This document shows, piece by piece, positions 53,855 to 61,094 of a stretch of 64,000 nt of DNA. Position 1 is the first letter of the stretch; every line of letters begins with the position of its first letter. The notes beneath the pieces were generated by a model, which was given only the letters and a program-made list of their open reading frames with translations, had not been told where the DNA came from and made no database searches. This DNA comes from Flavobacterium proteolyticum (GTDB lineage Bacteria; Bacteroidota; Bacteroidia; Flavobacteriales; Flavobacteriaceae), in assembly GCF_015223105.1 (NCBI RefSeq), contig NZ_JADFTZ010000005.1, forward strand, positions 143,610 to 207,609, given 5' to 3'. A program made the position numbers and the translations under genes.

Positions 53855-54379
53855 CTATTCGTAAAAATCAGACCATTCAGCTGTCGGTTCATATTTAGTT
53901 TTAAAATTATTCTTTTCAGTCTTATTCAGGGAGTTGTAATATCTCGCAAAAATTGAAATTGCATCTTCACCTTTTCCCATTCTCCAAAACATATCATTTG
54001 GATTTATGTCGGGATATTTTTCCCAAGGTGCTTTTATAAATTTGGTATAATGTTCAATCCATTCGAATGGTAATGAACCCAAATCTGATTCCATAAGTTT
54101 TGAGCTTATTTTAATTGCAATATTCTTTTTTAATGATAAGGTTAAATTTCTATTGAAACGTTTGTTTATATCAGTTAAAATATCATTAAAATCAGATTCG
54201 CTTTCAGTTATAATAACATTTACAAGATTATCACTTTTTGACTTGTAATTAAAAATATTCACATAAAATATCGGTTCATTATTCTCATAAACTATCCATC
54301 CACCATAAGTAGAATCTGGAAGTATTACTTCTTGAATTTTGCCTTTTAAAGTCAGATATTTATTTCTTCGATATTTCAT
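53855..54379 (-). CDS. cytosolic protein, function unknown
   Basis: 174 residues starting MKYRRNKYLTLKGKIQEVIL. Contains YGGWIVYENNEPIFYVNIFNY and ESDFNDILTDINKRF, then FEWIEHYTKFIKAPWEKYP and DINPNDMFWRMGKGEDAISIFARYYNSLN, a tail rich in aromatic residues. No family recognised. The gene stays outside both repeats if ATG 54379 is used. Confidence 0.58.
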   Translation of the reverse strand: MKYRRNKYLTLKGKIQEVILPDSTYGGWIVYENNEPIFYVNIFNYKSKSDNLVNVIITESESDFNDILTDINKRFNRNLTLSLKKNIAIKISSKLMESDLGSLPFEWIEHYTKFIKAPWEKYPDINPNDMFWRMGKGEDAISIFARYYNSLNKTEKNNFKTKYEPTAEWSDFYE

Positions 54380-54395
54380 TTCTAAAATGCAGTAC

Positions 54396-54520
54396 AACGT
54401 GTCGCGGCTACAAGTAGTGGCGTAAACCATTACCAAGCCATAACAAATATAAACTTATTTTAGAAAATTCGGAGAATTTTCGGAATATAACTGAACTAGC
54501 CATTACTTGTAACCGCTGTT
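54396..54520 (-). repeat. attC-like site 26, CTACAAGTAGTGG family
   Basis: 125 bases. Arms GCGGCTACAAGTAGTGGC and GCCATTACTTGTAACCGC are complementary with new sequence. TATATTTG at 54444-54451. Confidence 0.8.
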
Positions 54521-54533
54521 GTAGGCTGGCATT

Positions 54534-55010
54534 TTATTTATTTTTTACAAACCAGGTATTATACTTTTTATTTTCCCAAAATGCTTTCAGTTTTCTATTG
54601 TCTAACTTTCCATTTTCTTTTATCTCAATCAATTTTTCTCCATCAAAATATAATTTCGAGCTCATTTTCTGTCTATTTTGTCCGCCAGAAGATAAAGCCT
54701 CAATGAATACAATACTCATATCAGTTATCAGCTGCGGTTTTTGGTCAATTGATAAAACTAACGAGTCTTTTAAATTAGGCCTTCTTAAAGTATCATACAA
54801 TGGAATTACTTCAAAATATATTGTATCGTTTTTCATTTCCCACATTCCTTTACTCCAACTTGAAGCTAAATCAAAATTCCAAGTATAAAGGAACGTTTTG
54901 TCTGAATTGATTTTCAGTTTATTACCAAAGTGGTTATAATAATCTCCTTCAACATTTCCATGTTGTACACTTATTAAAATTAAAAAGAGTAAGGATAAAC
55001 TAAATTTCAT
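54534..55010 (-). CDS. secreted lipocalin-like protein, paralogue of 46196 gene
   Basis: 158 residues, same length and layout as the 46196 product (signal peptide SLSLLFLILISVQHG, then GNKLKINSDKTFLYTWNFDL and the QKPQLITDMSIVFIEALSSGGQ block). The nucleotide sequences are also similar throughout, including the cassette ends, but its own attC-like site is of another family. Function unknown. Confidence 0.65.
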   Translation of the reverse strand: MKFSLSLLFLILISVQHGNVEGDYYNHFGNKLKINSDKTFLYTWNFDLASSWSKGMWEMKNDTIYFEVIPLYDTLRRPNLKDSLVLSIDQKPQLITDMSIVFIEALSSGGQNRQKMSSKLYFDGEKLIEIKENGKLDNRKLKAFWENKKYNTWFVKNK

Positions 55011-55038
55011 TTTAGCAGTTTTTTTTATGCTTGCCTAC

Positions 55039-55162
55039 AACGTTCCGGCGCTTGGCGAGGTTGCGAGCTTCGGAACCGATTATTTTCTGTTAAAGATAAA
55101 ATTTCTTGCGAAATGTAAACGTGAATTTACTACAAAATTTGCAATCTTGCCAAACGCCTGTT
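55039..55162 (-). repeat. attC-like site 27, GGCGCTTGGCGAGG family
   Basis: Very close to site 12 (43708). TATCTTTA at 55091-55098 is one base short of TAnnTTTG. Confidence 0.8.
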
Positions 55163-55174
55163 GTGCGTAGTTTA

Positions 55175-56335
55175 TTACCAATCCATATTTGCAGAATCAT
55201 CTAGTTTGTTTGTAAGTCTTTCTATGAATTCTTCCATATTTTCAATACTTTCAACAGCTTCTTTATAAACTCCATTTTTCGCTAGAGTTACAATTGTTGG
55301 TAAATAATGTTCTTGAGTATAGAGCATAACAGTGTTGTATTTACTTTTCCATAAATATTCAATGAAATTTTCTATTAACTTGATAACTTCCTCATCATTG
55401 AAGTTTAGGTTTCCCTGAAAATCATATTTATTTTTAGTTTTATCGTGGCTCATTAATACGGGAACAGCACCAGTTTTTGAATGAAACTGAAAAGCATTTC
55501 CATTTTTTCCAAAAGCTCCGTGCGCGACAAAGTTTCTCATTTGTTGTCTTACTAATAAAAGTTCATTGTAAAACTTGCTTTCTTCTTTGTTTGATAAAGG
55601 AATTGCAGTAATGAATTTAGTTTTCCATTCAGCTTCGATTAATTTTGAAATTTTTTCTCCGTCTGAAATATTTTGAGCAATTATAGCGATATGAATAAAA
55701 AGATGTTCCGTCCAACTAAAGAAAGCTTCAATTGTTGAGATTGCAAGATGGTTAGAGTTTTTTAAAAATTTGTAATCTAATCTGCTTACTACTTTTCCAC
55801 CATTTGGTAAATTTTTGGTTGTAGTTTTTCCTTTATTTTTTTCGTATTTAGAATATTGTTTTTTGTATAAATCTTTTAAATAATTAAACCTTTCAAATAA
55901 ATCAGAATTAAAATTATTTACATTGATTTCAGATTTTTTTACACCTTCTTCTGCTACATAATTATAATACAATTTGACTGCTTTAACAGCTCTTATGATT
56001 TTGTTTACAATTTCATTTGCTTCTACTTGGTCTTTTTCAATGTCATTTACAAAAATACCAATTCCAAATTTTCTATATTCTATTAAAAACGCTTTACCAT
56101 TATATTCAATGGGAAAAGACCAAGCTATTTTTTCAAATTTCCCTAAATCTTTGTATTTTAATAAATCTGCAAATAAAAAATATACTAAATAATAATTTGG
56201 AAGTCTATTTGTAGTTGGACATCTTTTTGCTGTAAATAAAAAGTTTTTCTCAGCTTTTGTATTTTCATCGATTGATTTAATTGGAGATAAAATCTTTAAA
56301 GCGATTTCTTTATATTTTTCAATTTTAGCGTCCAT
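55175..56335 (-). CDS. HEPN-like protein, candidate RNase/defence factor
   Basis: 386 residues, the largest cassette product, cytosolic and mostly helical. RQQMRNFVAHGAFGKNG near residue 270 gives an R-x4-H motif (RNFVAH) in a helix-rich setting, which resembles the active site of HEPN ribonucleases; IEAFFSWTEHLFIHIAI precedes it. The N-terminal 100 residues contain conserved-looking KRCPTTNRLPNYYLVYFLFADLL. No partner nucleotidyltransferase is adjacent. HEPN assignment is based on this one motif. Confidence 0.55.
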   Translation of the reverse strand: MDAKIEKYKEIALKILSPIKSIDENTKAEKNFLFTAKRCPTTNRLPNYYLVYFLFADLLKYKDLGKFEKIAWSFPIEYNGKAFLIEYRKFGIGIFVNDIEKDQVEANEIVNKIIRAVKAVKLYYNYVAEEGVKKSEINVNNFNSDLFERFNYLKDLYKKQYSKYEKNKGKTTTKNLPNGGKVVSRLDYKFLKNSNHLAISTIEAFFSWTEHLFIHIAIIAQNISDGEKISKLIEAEWKTKFITAIPLSNKEESKFYNELLLVRQQMRNFVAHGAFGKNGNAFQFHSKTGAVPVLMSHDKTKNKYDFQGNLNFNDEEVIKLIENFIEYLWKSKYNTVMLYTQEHYLPTIVTLAKNGVYKEAVESIENMEEFIERLTNKLDDSANMDW

Positions 56336-56366
56336 TTTTATCGCGATTTTCTTTTAAATTACGCAC

Positions 56367-56490
56367 AACGTTTTGCGGCTTGGCGAAGGGCGGGATTTTT
56401 AGCACTAAAGTTTAAACGAAGTACAAATGTTGAACCTTGCACAAATGTTTCTACGAAGCACGAAACCCCGCCTTTTGCCAAACCGCTGTT
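56367..56490 (-). repeat. attC-like site 28, GCGGCTTGGCGAAGG family
   Basis: 124 bases; arms GCGGCTTGGCGAAGGGCGGG and CCCGCCTTTTGCCAAACCGC pair well. AACATTTG at 56424-56431 is one base off the promoter octamer. Confidence 0.78.
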
Positions 56491-56516
56491 AGCAGTAGTG
56501 GTTCTTCTTTCGTCCG

Positions 56517-57314
56517 TCATTTTGATAGTTTTAGAATTTTAAATGCTCCTTGTCCAACGATGAAAAATACAATTGTTCCAACGATAAGGTCAGGATATTT
56601 TGAGTTTGTCAAGTAAACAAGTCCGCCTGCTACGATTACTCCAAGATTTACAATTACGTCATTAGAAGTAAAAATCATACTTGCTTGCATATGAGCTTCT
56701 TTGCTTTTACTTTTTTGCAGTAAATACAAACAAAGTCCATTACCAATAAGAGCAAGAATTGAAATAATTATCATTGTCTGAAATGCTGGAATTGTTTCCG
56801 TTCCAACAAATCGTCTGATAACTTCTATAAAACCAAAAACCGCAAGTGTCAATTGAAAATAACCTGCCGATTTTGCAATATTTTTCTTTCGTGTCATTGT
56901 TCCGCCAACTGCAAAAAGTGCAAGTCCGTAAACAATACTGTCGGCAAGCATATCCAAACTGTCCGCTACAAGTCCCATTGAGTTTGAAATAAAACCTGTC
57001 GTAAGTTCAAGTGCAAAAAAGAAAAAGTTTATGGCTAAAACTTGCCAAAGCAATTTTCTTTCTCGGTCTGTGTTGTCCGCTGTTGCTGTGTAATTGTCTG
57101 CCGAAACGCTATCAATAAGAGAAGTATCAAATTTTAAGTTGTCAAGTCGCTGAAAAATTTGGTCATGGTTTTCTGTGTGAAAAACGGTCAGTTGTCTGTT
57201 AGGTATATCAAAGTCCAACGAGTTGATGTTTGTCAAGTCGGCAAGTTTCATCCGTATCATTTGCTCTTCGGATGGGCAGTCCATTTTTGATATTTTAAAT
57301 GTCGTTTTTCTCAT
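56517..57314 (-). CDS. CDF cation transporter with N-terminal HMA domain
   Basis: 265 residues. An N-terminal heavy-metal-associated-like domain (MDCPSEEQMIRMKL, residues 11-24; only one Cys, so atypical) precedes six helices. The CDF metal site pattern is LVADSLDMLADSIVYG in helix 2 and SNDVIVNLGV in helix 5. Exports Zn, Co or Cd in known relatives. It is the only cassette with a clear small-molecule resistance role. Cassette ends GTTAGCAGTAGTGG and GTTAGCAGTAATGG. Confidence 0.8.
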   Translation of the reverse strand: MRKTTFKISKMDCPSEEQMIRMKLADLTNINSLDFDIPNRQLTVFHTENHDQIFQRLDNLKFDTSLIDSVSADNYTATADNTDRERKLLWQVLAINFFFFALELTTGFISNSMGLVADSLDMLADSIVYGLALFAVGGTMTRKKNIAKSAGYFQLTLAVFGFIEVIRRFVGTETIPAFQTMIIISILALIGNGLCLYLLQKSKSKEAHMQASMIFTSNDVIVNLGVIVAGGLVYLTNSKYPDLIVGTIVFFIVGQGAFKILKLSK

Positions 57315-57354
57315 TCTCTATTGTTGTCGGTTGGGTCGTCCTACCATTACTGCT

Positions 57355-57482
57355 AACGTTTTGTGGCTTGTTTTCAGGTGGCAATTTCAGCACCAAGCCA
57401 TTACAAATATACACTAATTATTAAATTTTACAACTGCGTTTTCGGATTATCACTAAACCGCCACTTGAAACAAACCACTGTT
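57355..57482 (-). repeat. attC-like site 29, divergent
   Basis: 128 bases; arms GTGGCTTGTTTTCAGGTGGC and GCCACTTGAAACAAACCAC pair with one bulged base. TATATTTG at 57404-57411. Confidence 0.78.
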
Positions 57483-57627
57483 GTAAAATCGGTTTTATAA
57501 GGTTTAACTTGTCCGCCTTTGTTAAGTGTCAAGTAGGTTAAAATTATTTAATTATGAAACGATATTAAAAAACAAAGCTCGCTATAAATAACGAGCAATG
57601 TCTGAAAAGATAATAACTAAGTTCGAC

Positions 57628-57693
57628 TTAATTAGTCTTTTTCGATTCGCATACAATTAAGTACACGAATACTAAAGCAATAATTGTTTCCAT
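57628..57693 (-). CDS. 21-residue hydrophobic peptide
   Basis: ATG at 57693, stop TAA at 57628. The peptide is METIIALVFVYLIV followed by a short polar tail (CESKKTN): one transmembrane stretch and a basic end, like small membrane toxins or regulators. No promoter motif is clear. Same strand as the 57885 gene, about 190 bases downstream of its stop. Real-gene status uncertain. Confidence 0.35.
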   Translation of the reverse strand: METIIALVFVYLIVCESKKTN

Positions 57694-57733
57694 GTTATCT
57701 CAACATTAAAAGTTAAACTTAGATTATCCCAGT

Positions 57734-57778
57734 AGGCGAGACGCCTTTAAAAACCTCGTTTTTCGGGCGAGGTTTTTA
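57734..57778. terminator. tandem hairpins, likely bidirectional terminator
   Basis: First hairpin AGGCG/CGCCT (57734-57746), second stem AAAACCTCG/CGAGGTTTT (57750-57776) with A/T flanks on both strands. Separates the 57885 gene from the small peptide frame inside one cassette. Confidence 0.72.
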
Positions 57779-57884
57779 TCACAATGAGAGAACCATTTAA
57801 CATATTGTAAACATGGTTTATTATTAATATTAAATTATTTAATTATGAAAATACTTTTAATTAAGTCTTATAATAAAAGTAAAA

Positions 57885-58136
57885 CTACTTATTCGGTTTA
57901 TCTATTCCTTTCGTTTTTAAAAAATCCGATAAAACTTTTGGTAATTCACCGTATTTTTCTTGTAAATATTGAAGTACCAAAATACGGTTTTCGTTATCAT
58001 CTCCATCAGCATCAATCTCGTAAATAGCATCTATTCTATCTAGAATATCTTTATTAGTAGCTAATATGTCGACCAATAAATCTATTACAACTTTTTCAAA
58101 AGTTCCATCTCCTGTATTCATTGAGAAATTTGTCAT
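57885..58136 (-). CDS. small acidic protein, function unknown
   Basis: 83 residues: helices FEKVVIDLLVDILATNKDILDRIDAIYEI and RILVLQYLQEKYGELPKVLSDFL around an acidic turn DADGDDNE, with a basic end. All-helical, cytosolic. Looks like an antitoxin- or adaptor-sized protein but matches no family I know. Its cassette is 690 bases and holds additional structure downstream. Confidence 0.6.
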   Translation of the reverse strand: MTNFSMNTGDGTFEKVVIDLLVDILATNKDILDRIDAIYEIDADGDDNENRILVLQYLQEKYGELPKVLSDFLKTKGIDKPNK

Positions 58137-58174
58137 ATTTTTGTTTTTTTACGATTTCTGCTAAACTGTTTTAC

Positions 58175-58298
58175 AACGTTTTGCAGCTTGCCGAAGGCGG
58201 GGCTTTAGAAGCACCATCTTTCAAGCTACCACTAATGTTTATTCGGAGCCGAAAAGTTTCTGCCACCACGAACGCCCCGCTTTTGGCAAGGTGCTGTT
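58175..58298 (-). repeat. attC-like site 30, GCAGCTTGCCGAAGG family
   Basis: 124 bases; arms GCAGCTTGCCGAAGGCGGGGC and GCCCCGCTTTTGGCAAGGTGC pair. No TAnnTTTG seen. Encodes the last 19-20 residues of the 58239 gene. Confidence 0.78.
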
Positions 58299-58970
58299 AT
58301 GTGCTGGTTTTTCTTTTGTAACTGACATTTCTGTCATTTCAGCAAGCTCATTAATTTTCTTGTCGTGTTTTGAATGCCAATAATCGTCTCTTTTGTCTTC
58401 CGATACATCATACAAGTCAAATATTTTATTTACTCTATATTTTGTCTCGGTAACATATTCATTAGCTTTTTCTAGCTCACTTTCGAAATGAGTGTGAAAC
58501 ATTAGTCCATAAATTCCGATTGTGATTGCGAATGGGATGCTTCCACATTCTTTTTCTAATGTTAATCTTGCACCGTTAGAATTTTCAATGTCGAGAATAA
58601 TTGTCCCACTCTCAGAACCTTTTGTCCCAATGGTTTCTCCATTCTCAAAGTCTGACCAGTCACGGTCGAAAAGTTTTTGAAAAAGCAAAGTAGAAATTTC
58701 TAGGACCAACTCATTGTCTGTCTGAGTAGCCGATTTAAATGCTCGTGGGAAAATGGATATACCTAGATAAATATTATAATGTAATACAAGGTTGTTACCT
58801 TTATATTCAAAGTCCCAATACAACGTGTCGAAATCGTTAAGCTTATTTGAAAATGTTAAGTTAAATTCATTCGATAAAAGGTCAGCAACTGCATAGAATT
58901 TGCTAAATTCGCAGTCATCGTCAATTGTTGCTTCTGTCCAACCTTTTTCTGTTACTATTTTTGGTTTCAT
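58239..58970 (-). CDS. cytosolic protein whose C-terminus is encoded by its attC site
   Basis: 243 residues. Mixed alpha/beta with GWTEATIDDDCEFSKFYAVADLLSNEF, an aromatic YWDFEYKGNNLVLHYNIYLGISIFP core, and a helical tail. The open frame has no stop inside the cassette body. It passes the GTT end at 58298 and stops at 58239, adding about 19 residues that end WWQKLFGSE, an amphipathic tail. Function unknown; the body recalls small immunity-associated proteins. Confidence 0.62.
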   Translation of the reverse strand: MKPKIVTEKGWTEATIDDDCEFSKFYAVADLLSNEFNLTFSNKLNDFDTLYWDFEYKGNNLVLHYNIYLGISIFPRAFKSATQTDNELVLEISTLLFQKLFDRDWSDFENGETIGTKGSESGTIILDIENSNGARLTLEKECGSIPFAITIGIYGLMFHTHFESELEKANEYVTETKYRVNKIFDLYDVSEDKRDDYWHSKHDKKINELAEMTEMSVTKEKPAHNSTLPKAGRSWWQKLFGSE

Positions 58971-59002
58971 TGTCTCTCGTGTCGTTCCTTAAACTTGCAC
59001 AT

Positions 59003-59132
59003 AACGTTCTGCGGCTTGCTCTCAGTGGCGTAAATCCAACACCAAGCCACCACAAATATAACAAAACATTCCATTCAGCAGCGGATTTTCCGCAGGAAAA
59101 TCCGGAAATAGCCATTGAAGCAAACCGCTGTT
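59003..59132 (-). repeat. attC-like site 31, main family
   Basis: CCGCAGGAAAATCC variant in the hairpin loop. Octamer at 59053-59060. Confidence 0.88.
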
Positions 59133-59146
59133 ATAGCCAGTTTTTA

Positions 59147-59581
59147 TTACAGTTGTTTTATTGTTTCTATTTCTTCCTTGTCAATGTCAAAGTTTAATTT
59201 TGCTGTCATATAAATTGGACTATCAATGCCAAATAAATTATTATCAAGAAATTTATTAAAATGCAGAACTCGAAACTCTTTTTTAAATGTCGTAATTGTC
59301 AAATTAGCCAAATCAACGATAGCAATTTTCTGATTTCTTTGTTTTGTCCAAATTGGTAATGCAATTTTTTCAGTTATTTCATTCCAAATAATTGGTCCGC
59401 CACTCCAATCGTTTAGTTTAATTTTCTTGTCATCATAAATTAAATAACATTCTCCACCAATTGGTGCTCCCATTGCAATTTCATATAGTTCTCCAAATTC
59501 AATTTTATATTTTCCATTTGGTGATAATAGGTTCTTGTCAATATTGGAAAAGTTCCAAGGGTTTGGATATTCGTTATTCAT
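59147..59581 (-). CDS. protein of unknown function (WD-like beta segments)
   Basis: 144 residues, starting MNNEYPNPWNFSN. Contains PNGKYKIEFGELYEIAMGAPIGGECYLIYDD and WTKQRNQKIAIVDLANLTITTF, alternating strands like a partial propeller or PQQ-like blade pair (compare the 39066 product). Overlaps the preceding gene on the strand by 8 bases, so translational coupling is likely. Confidence 0.62.
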   Translation of the reverse strand: MNNEYPNPWNFSNIDKNLLSPNGKYKIEFGELYEIAMGAPIGGECYLIYDDKKIKLNDWSGGPIIWNEITEKIALPIWTKQRNQKIAIVDLANLTITTFKKEFRVLHFNKFLDNNLFGIDSPIYMTAKLNFDIDKEEIETIKQL

Positions 59582-59831
59582 AAATCTTTGCTCCTTTAAA
59601 AATGTCAGCAAAAGTCGACCAGTCTGGTTTGTCTGCTTTAATATCAAGTTTCATATTGTCGTAATAACCTTGTACGTCTTTTGTGTATGCACTTAATGCT
59701 TCCAAAAAGTCAGGTAAAGTTTTGTTTTCCCAATTTTCAGGATTGTCCAAAAAGTCCTTTCGCAATAAGTCAAGGAACTTAATGAAAGTTTGTCTGTCGG
59801 TTACTTTAAAGTCGTTAACTGTGTCGTTCAT
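59574..59831 (-). CDS. small DUF7660-like protein
   Basis: 85 residues, cytosolic: FIKFLDLLRKDFLDNPENWENKTLPDFLEALSAYTKDVQGYY and KPDWSTFADIFKGAKIYE. The N-P-x-x-W-E-N, G-Y-Y and W-x-x-F-A blocks match my memory of DUF7660, a small helical family frequent next to immunity genes. First gene of a two-gene cassette. ATG 59831 used; the longer reading comes from the repeat. Confidence 0.6.
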   Translation of the reverse strand: MNDTVNDFKVTDRQTFIKFLDLLRKDFLDNPENWENKTLPDFLEALSAYTKDVQGYYDNMKLDIKADKPDWSTFADIFKGAKIYE

Positions 59832-59843
59832 AAAATTGGCTAT

Positions 59844-59973
59844 AACGTTTCGCGGCTTGAAAATGTGGCGACGAGCCAAAACCAAACCAACACAAATATA
59901 GAAAAAACTTTAAATTAAACAACCGTGCCATTTCGGATTTTCCCGACACTCGCCATATTTTTAAACCGCTGTT
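59844..59973 (-). repeat. attC-like site 32, TTAAAAATGTGG family
   Basis: Third member of that family with complementary arms; it is the 3' site of ORF-less cassette B. TATATTTG at 59893-59900. Confidence 0.8.
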
Positions 59974-60255
59974 AAATGCAGTATTATATTTTCACGAACA
60001 GAAAAATTCAACGCAACGTTTATCCACAAAGTTTGGTTTTCGGTTTCAAATATCACGCAAACTTGATTTGTCACGCAAAGTTTGGTTTCAGTTTTTGATT
60101 TCACAGAGAATTTTCCCAAAAAGGATTTTCAGCACAAAGTTTGGTTTCAGTTTTCCATTATCACGCAAGATTTTTCGATTACAATTTTCATTAATTTTCT
60201 TGCGAAAAAACAGGAGCGAAGCTTTCTGCGTAAGTTCGGAAAATATATTGCATTT
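59974..60255 (-). other. ORF-less cassette B
   Basis: 282 bases, homologous to 42139-42409: same order of CACGCAAAGTTTGGTTTCAG units, TTTTCAGCACAAAGTTTG, and GAAGCTTTCTGCGTAAGTTCGG. Long complementary ends (GTTAAATGCAGTATTATATTTTC and GTTAAATGCAATATATTTTCC). No minus-strand gene. A plus-strand frame is open in both copies but runs out through the repeat. Could be a noncoding RNA, promoter or scaffold cassette. Confidence 0.7.
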
Positions 60256-60385
60256 AACGTTCTGCGGCTTGCTCTCAGTGGCGTTGAACCAACACCAAGC
60301 CATTACAAATATAACAAAACATTCCATTCAGCAGCGGATTTTCCGTAGGAAAATCCGGAAGTAGCCATTGAAGCAAACCGCTGTT
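60256..60385 (-). repeat. attC-like site 33, main family
   Basis: Octamer at 60306-60313, reading into ORF-less cassette B. Confidence 0.88.
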
Positions 60386-60417
60386 AGCAACAGTGTTTTT
60401 TTATCATTTTTGTTTAT

Positions 60418-60936
60418 TTAACTAATAATAAAATCATCATCAGTTTCTATAATTGTAATATCAATTTTTTTATTGTCAATTGTCAAGTTTTGTAATAATT
60501 CTGAAAATGAATTAAATAAAAAAGTTAAATTTTTATAATATTTTGTTCCATTTTTTACTGATTCATTATCATGATTCCAAATAAATATTTGTCCAAATTT
60601 TTCTTTTGATAAATTCATTACATAATAATCACCACCATTATTATCTGCTATAGGTAAAAACTCATTAGGGATTCTATTTTCTAATGATTTCATTGCCCAA
60701 AAAATACTTGCCCAATATTCTTTATTATGAATTCCAAAAAGATAACCAAATGACCATATCTCTTCTTTTTTTCGGTTGTAGATTTTTAATGAATCAAATT
60801 TGGTTTTTCCACCATTGTAAAGTTTTAAAAATTTAGAATAATCATCTGGGAGTTCAAACCCAATAATTTTTTGAAAATCTATTATTTTCTTCTCAGTTAT
60901 TGTACCGAATTCATTTGGAGTAATTATTTCTGTCAT
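60418..60936 (-). CDS. SMI1/KNR4 (SUKH)-family protein
   Basis: 172 residues. TEKKIIDFQKIIGFELPDDYSKFLKLYNGGKT is the SUKH N-terminal block and GGDYYVMNLSKEKFGQIFIWNHDNES the later one. The family usually neutralises a secreted toxin, none of which is encoded here. ATG 60936 preferred; 60957 adds seven residues. The second orphan SUKH gene of the array, different in sequence from 52402. Confidence 0.8.
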   Translation of the reverse strand: MTEIITPNEFGTITEKKIIDFQKIIGFELPDDYSKFLKLYNGGKTKFDSLKIYNRKKEEIWSFGYLFGIHNKEYWASIFWAMKSLENRIPNEFLPIADNNGGDYYVMNLSKEKFGQIFIWNHDNESVKNGTKYYKNLTFLFNSFSELLQNLTIDNKKIDITIIETDDDFIIS

Positions 60937-60964
60937 TCTAAAGTTTTGGTTCAGCATTGTTGCT

Positions 60965-61094
60965 AACGTTCTGCGGCTTGCTCTCAGTGGCGTTACACCA
61001 ACACCAAGCCATTACAAATATAACAAAACATTCCATTCAGCAGCGGATTTTCCGTAGGAAAATCCGGAAGTAGCCATTGAAGCAAACCGTTGTT
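60965..61094 (-). repeat. attC-like site 34, main family
   Basis: Right end is AACCGTTGTT. Overlaps the stop of the next gene. Octamer at 61015-61022. Confidence 0.87.

Larger units (their letters stand above)
57541..57850. repeat. 19-base direct repeat pair
   Basis: AAATTATTTAATTATGAAA occurs at 57541-57559 and 57832-57850, 291 bases apart, within one cassette. The two copies bracket the 21-residue ORF and the hairpins at 57734-57778; possibly remains of an insertion or duplication. Confidence 0.6.

Noticed and set aside
42254..60364. Plus-strand open frames reading through the repeats (for example 42189-42518, 60068-60364)
   Set aside because: They end in the same repeat-encoded residues and cover low-complexity sequence; no independent support, although the homologous frames in the two ORF-less cassettes were noted.
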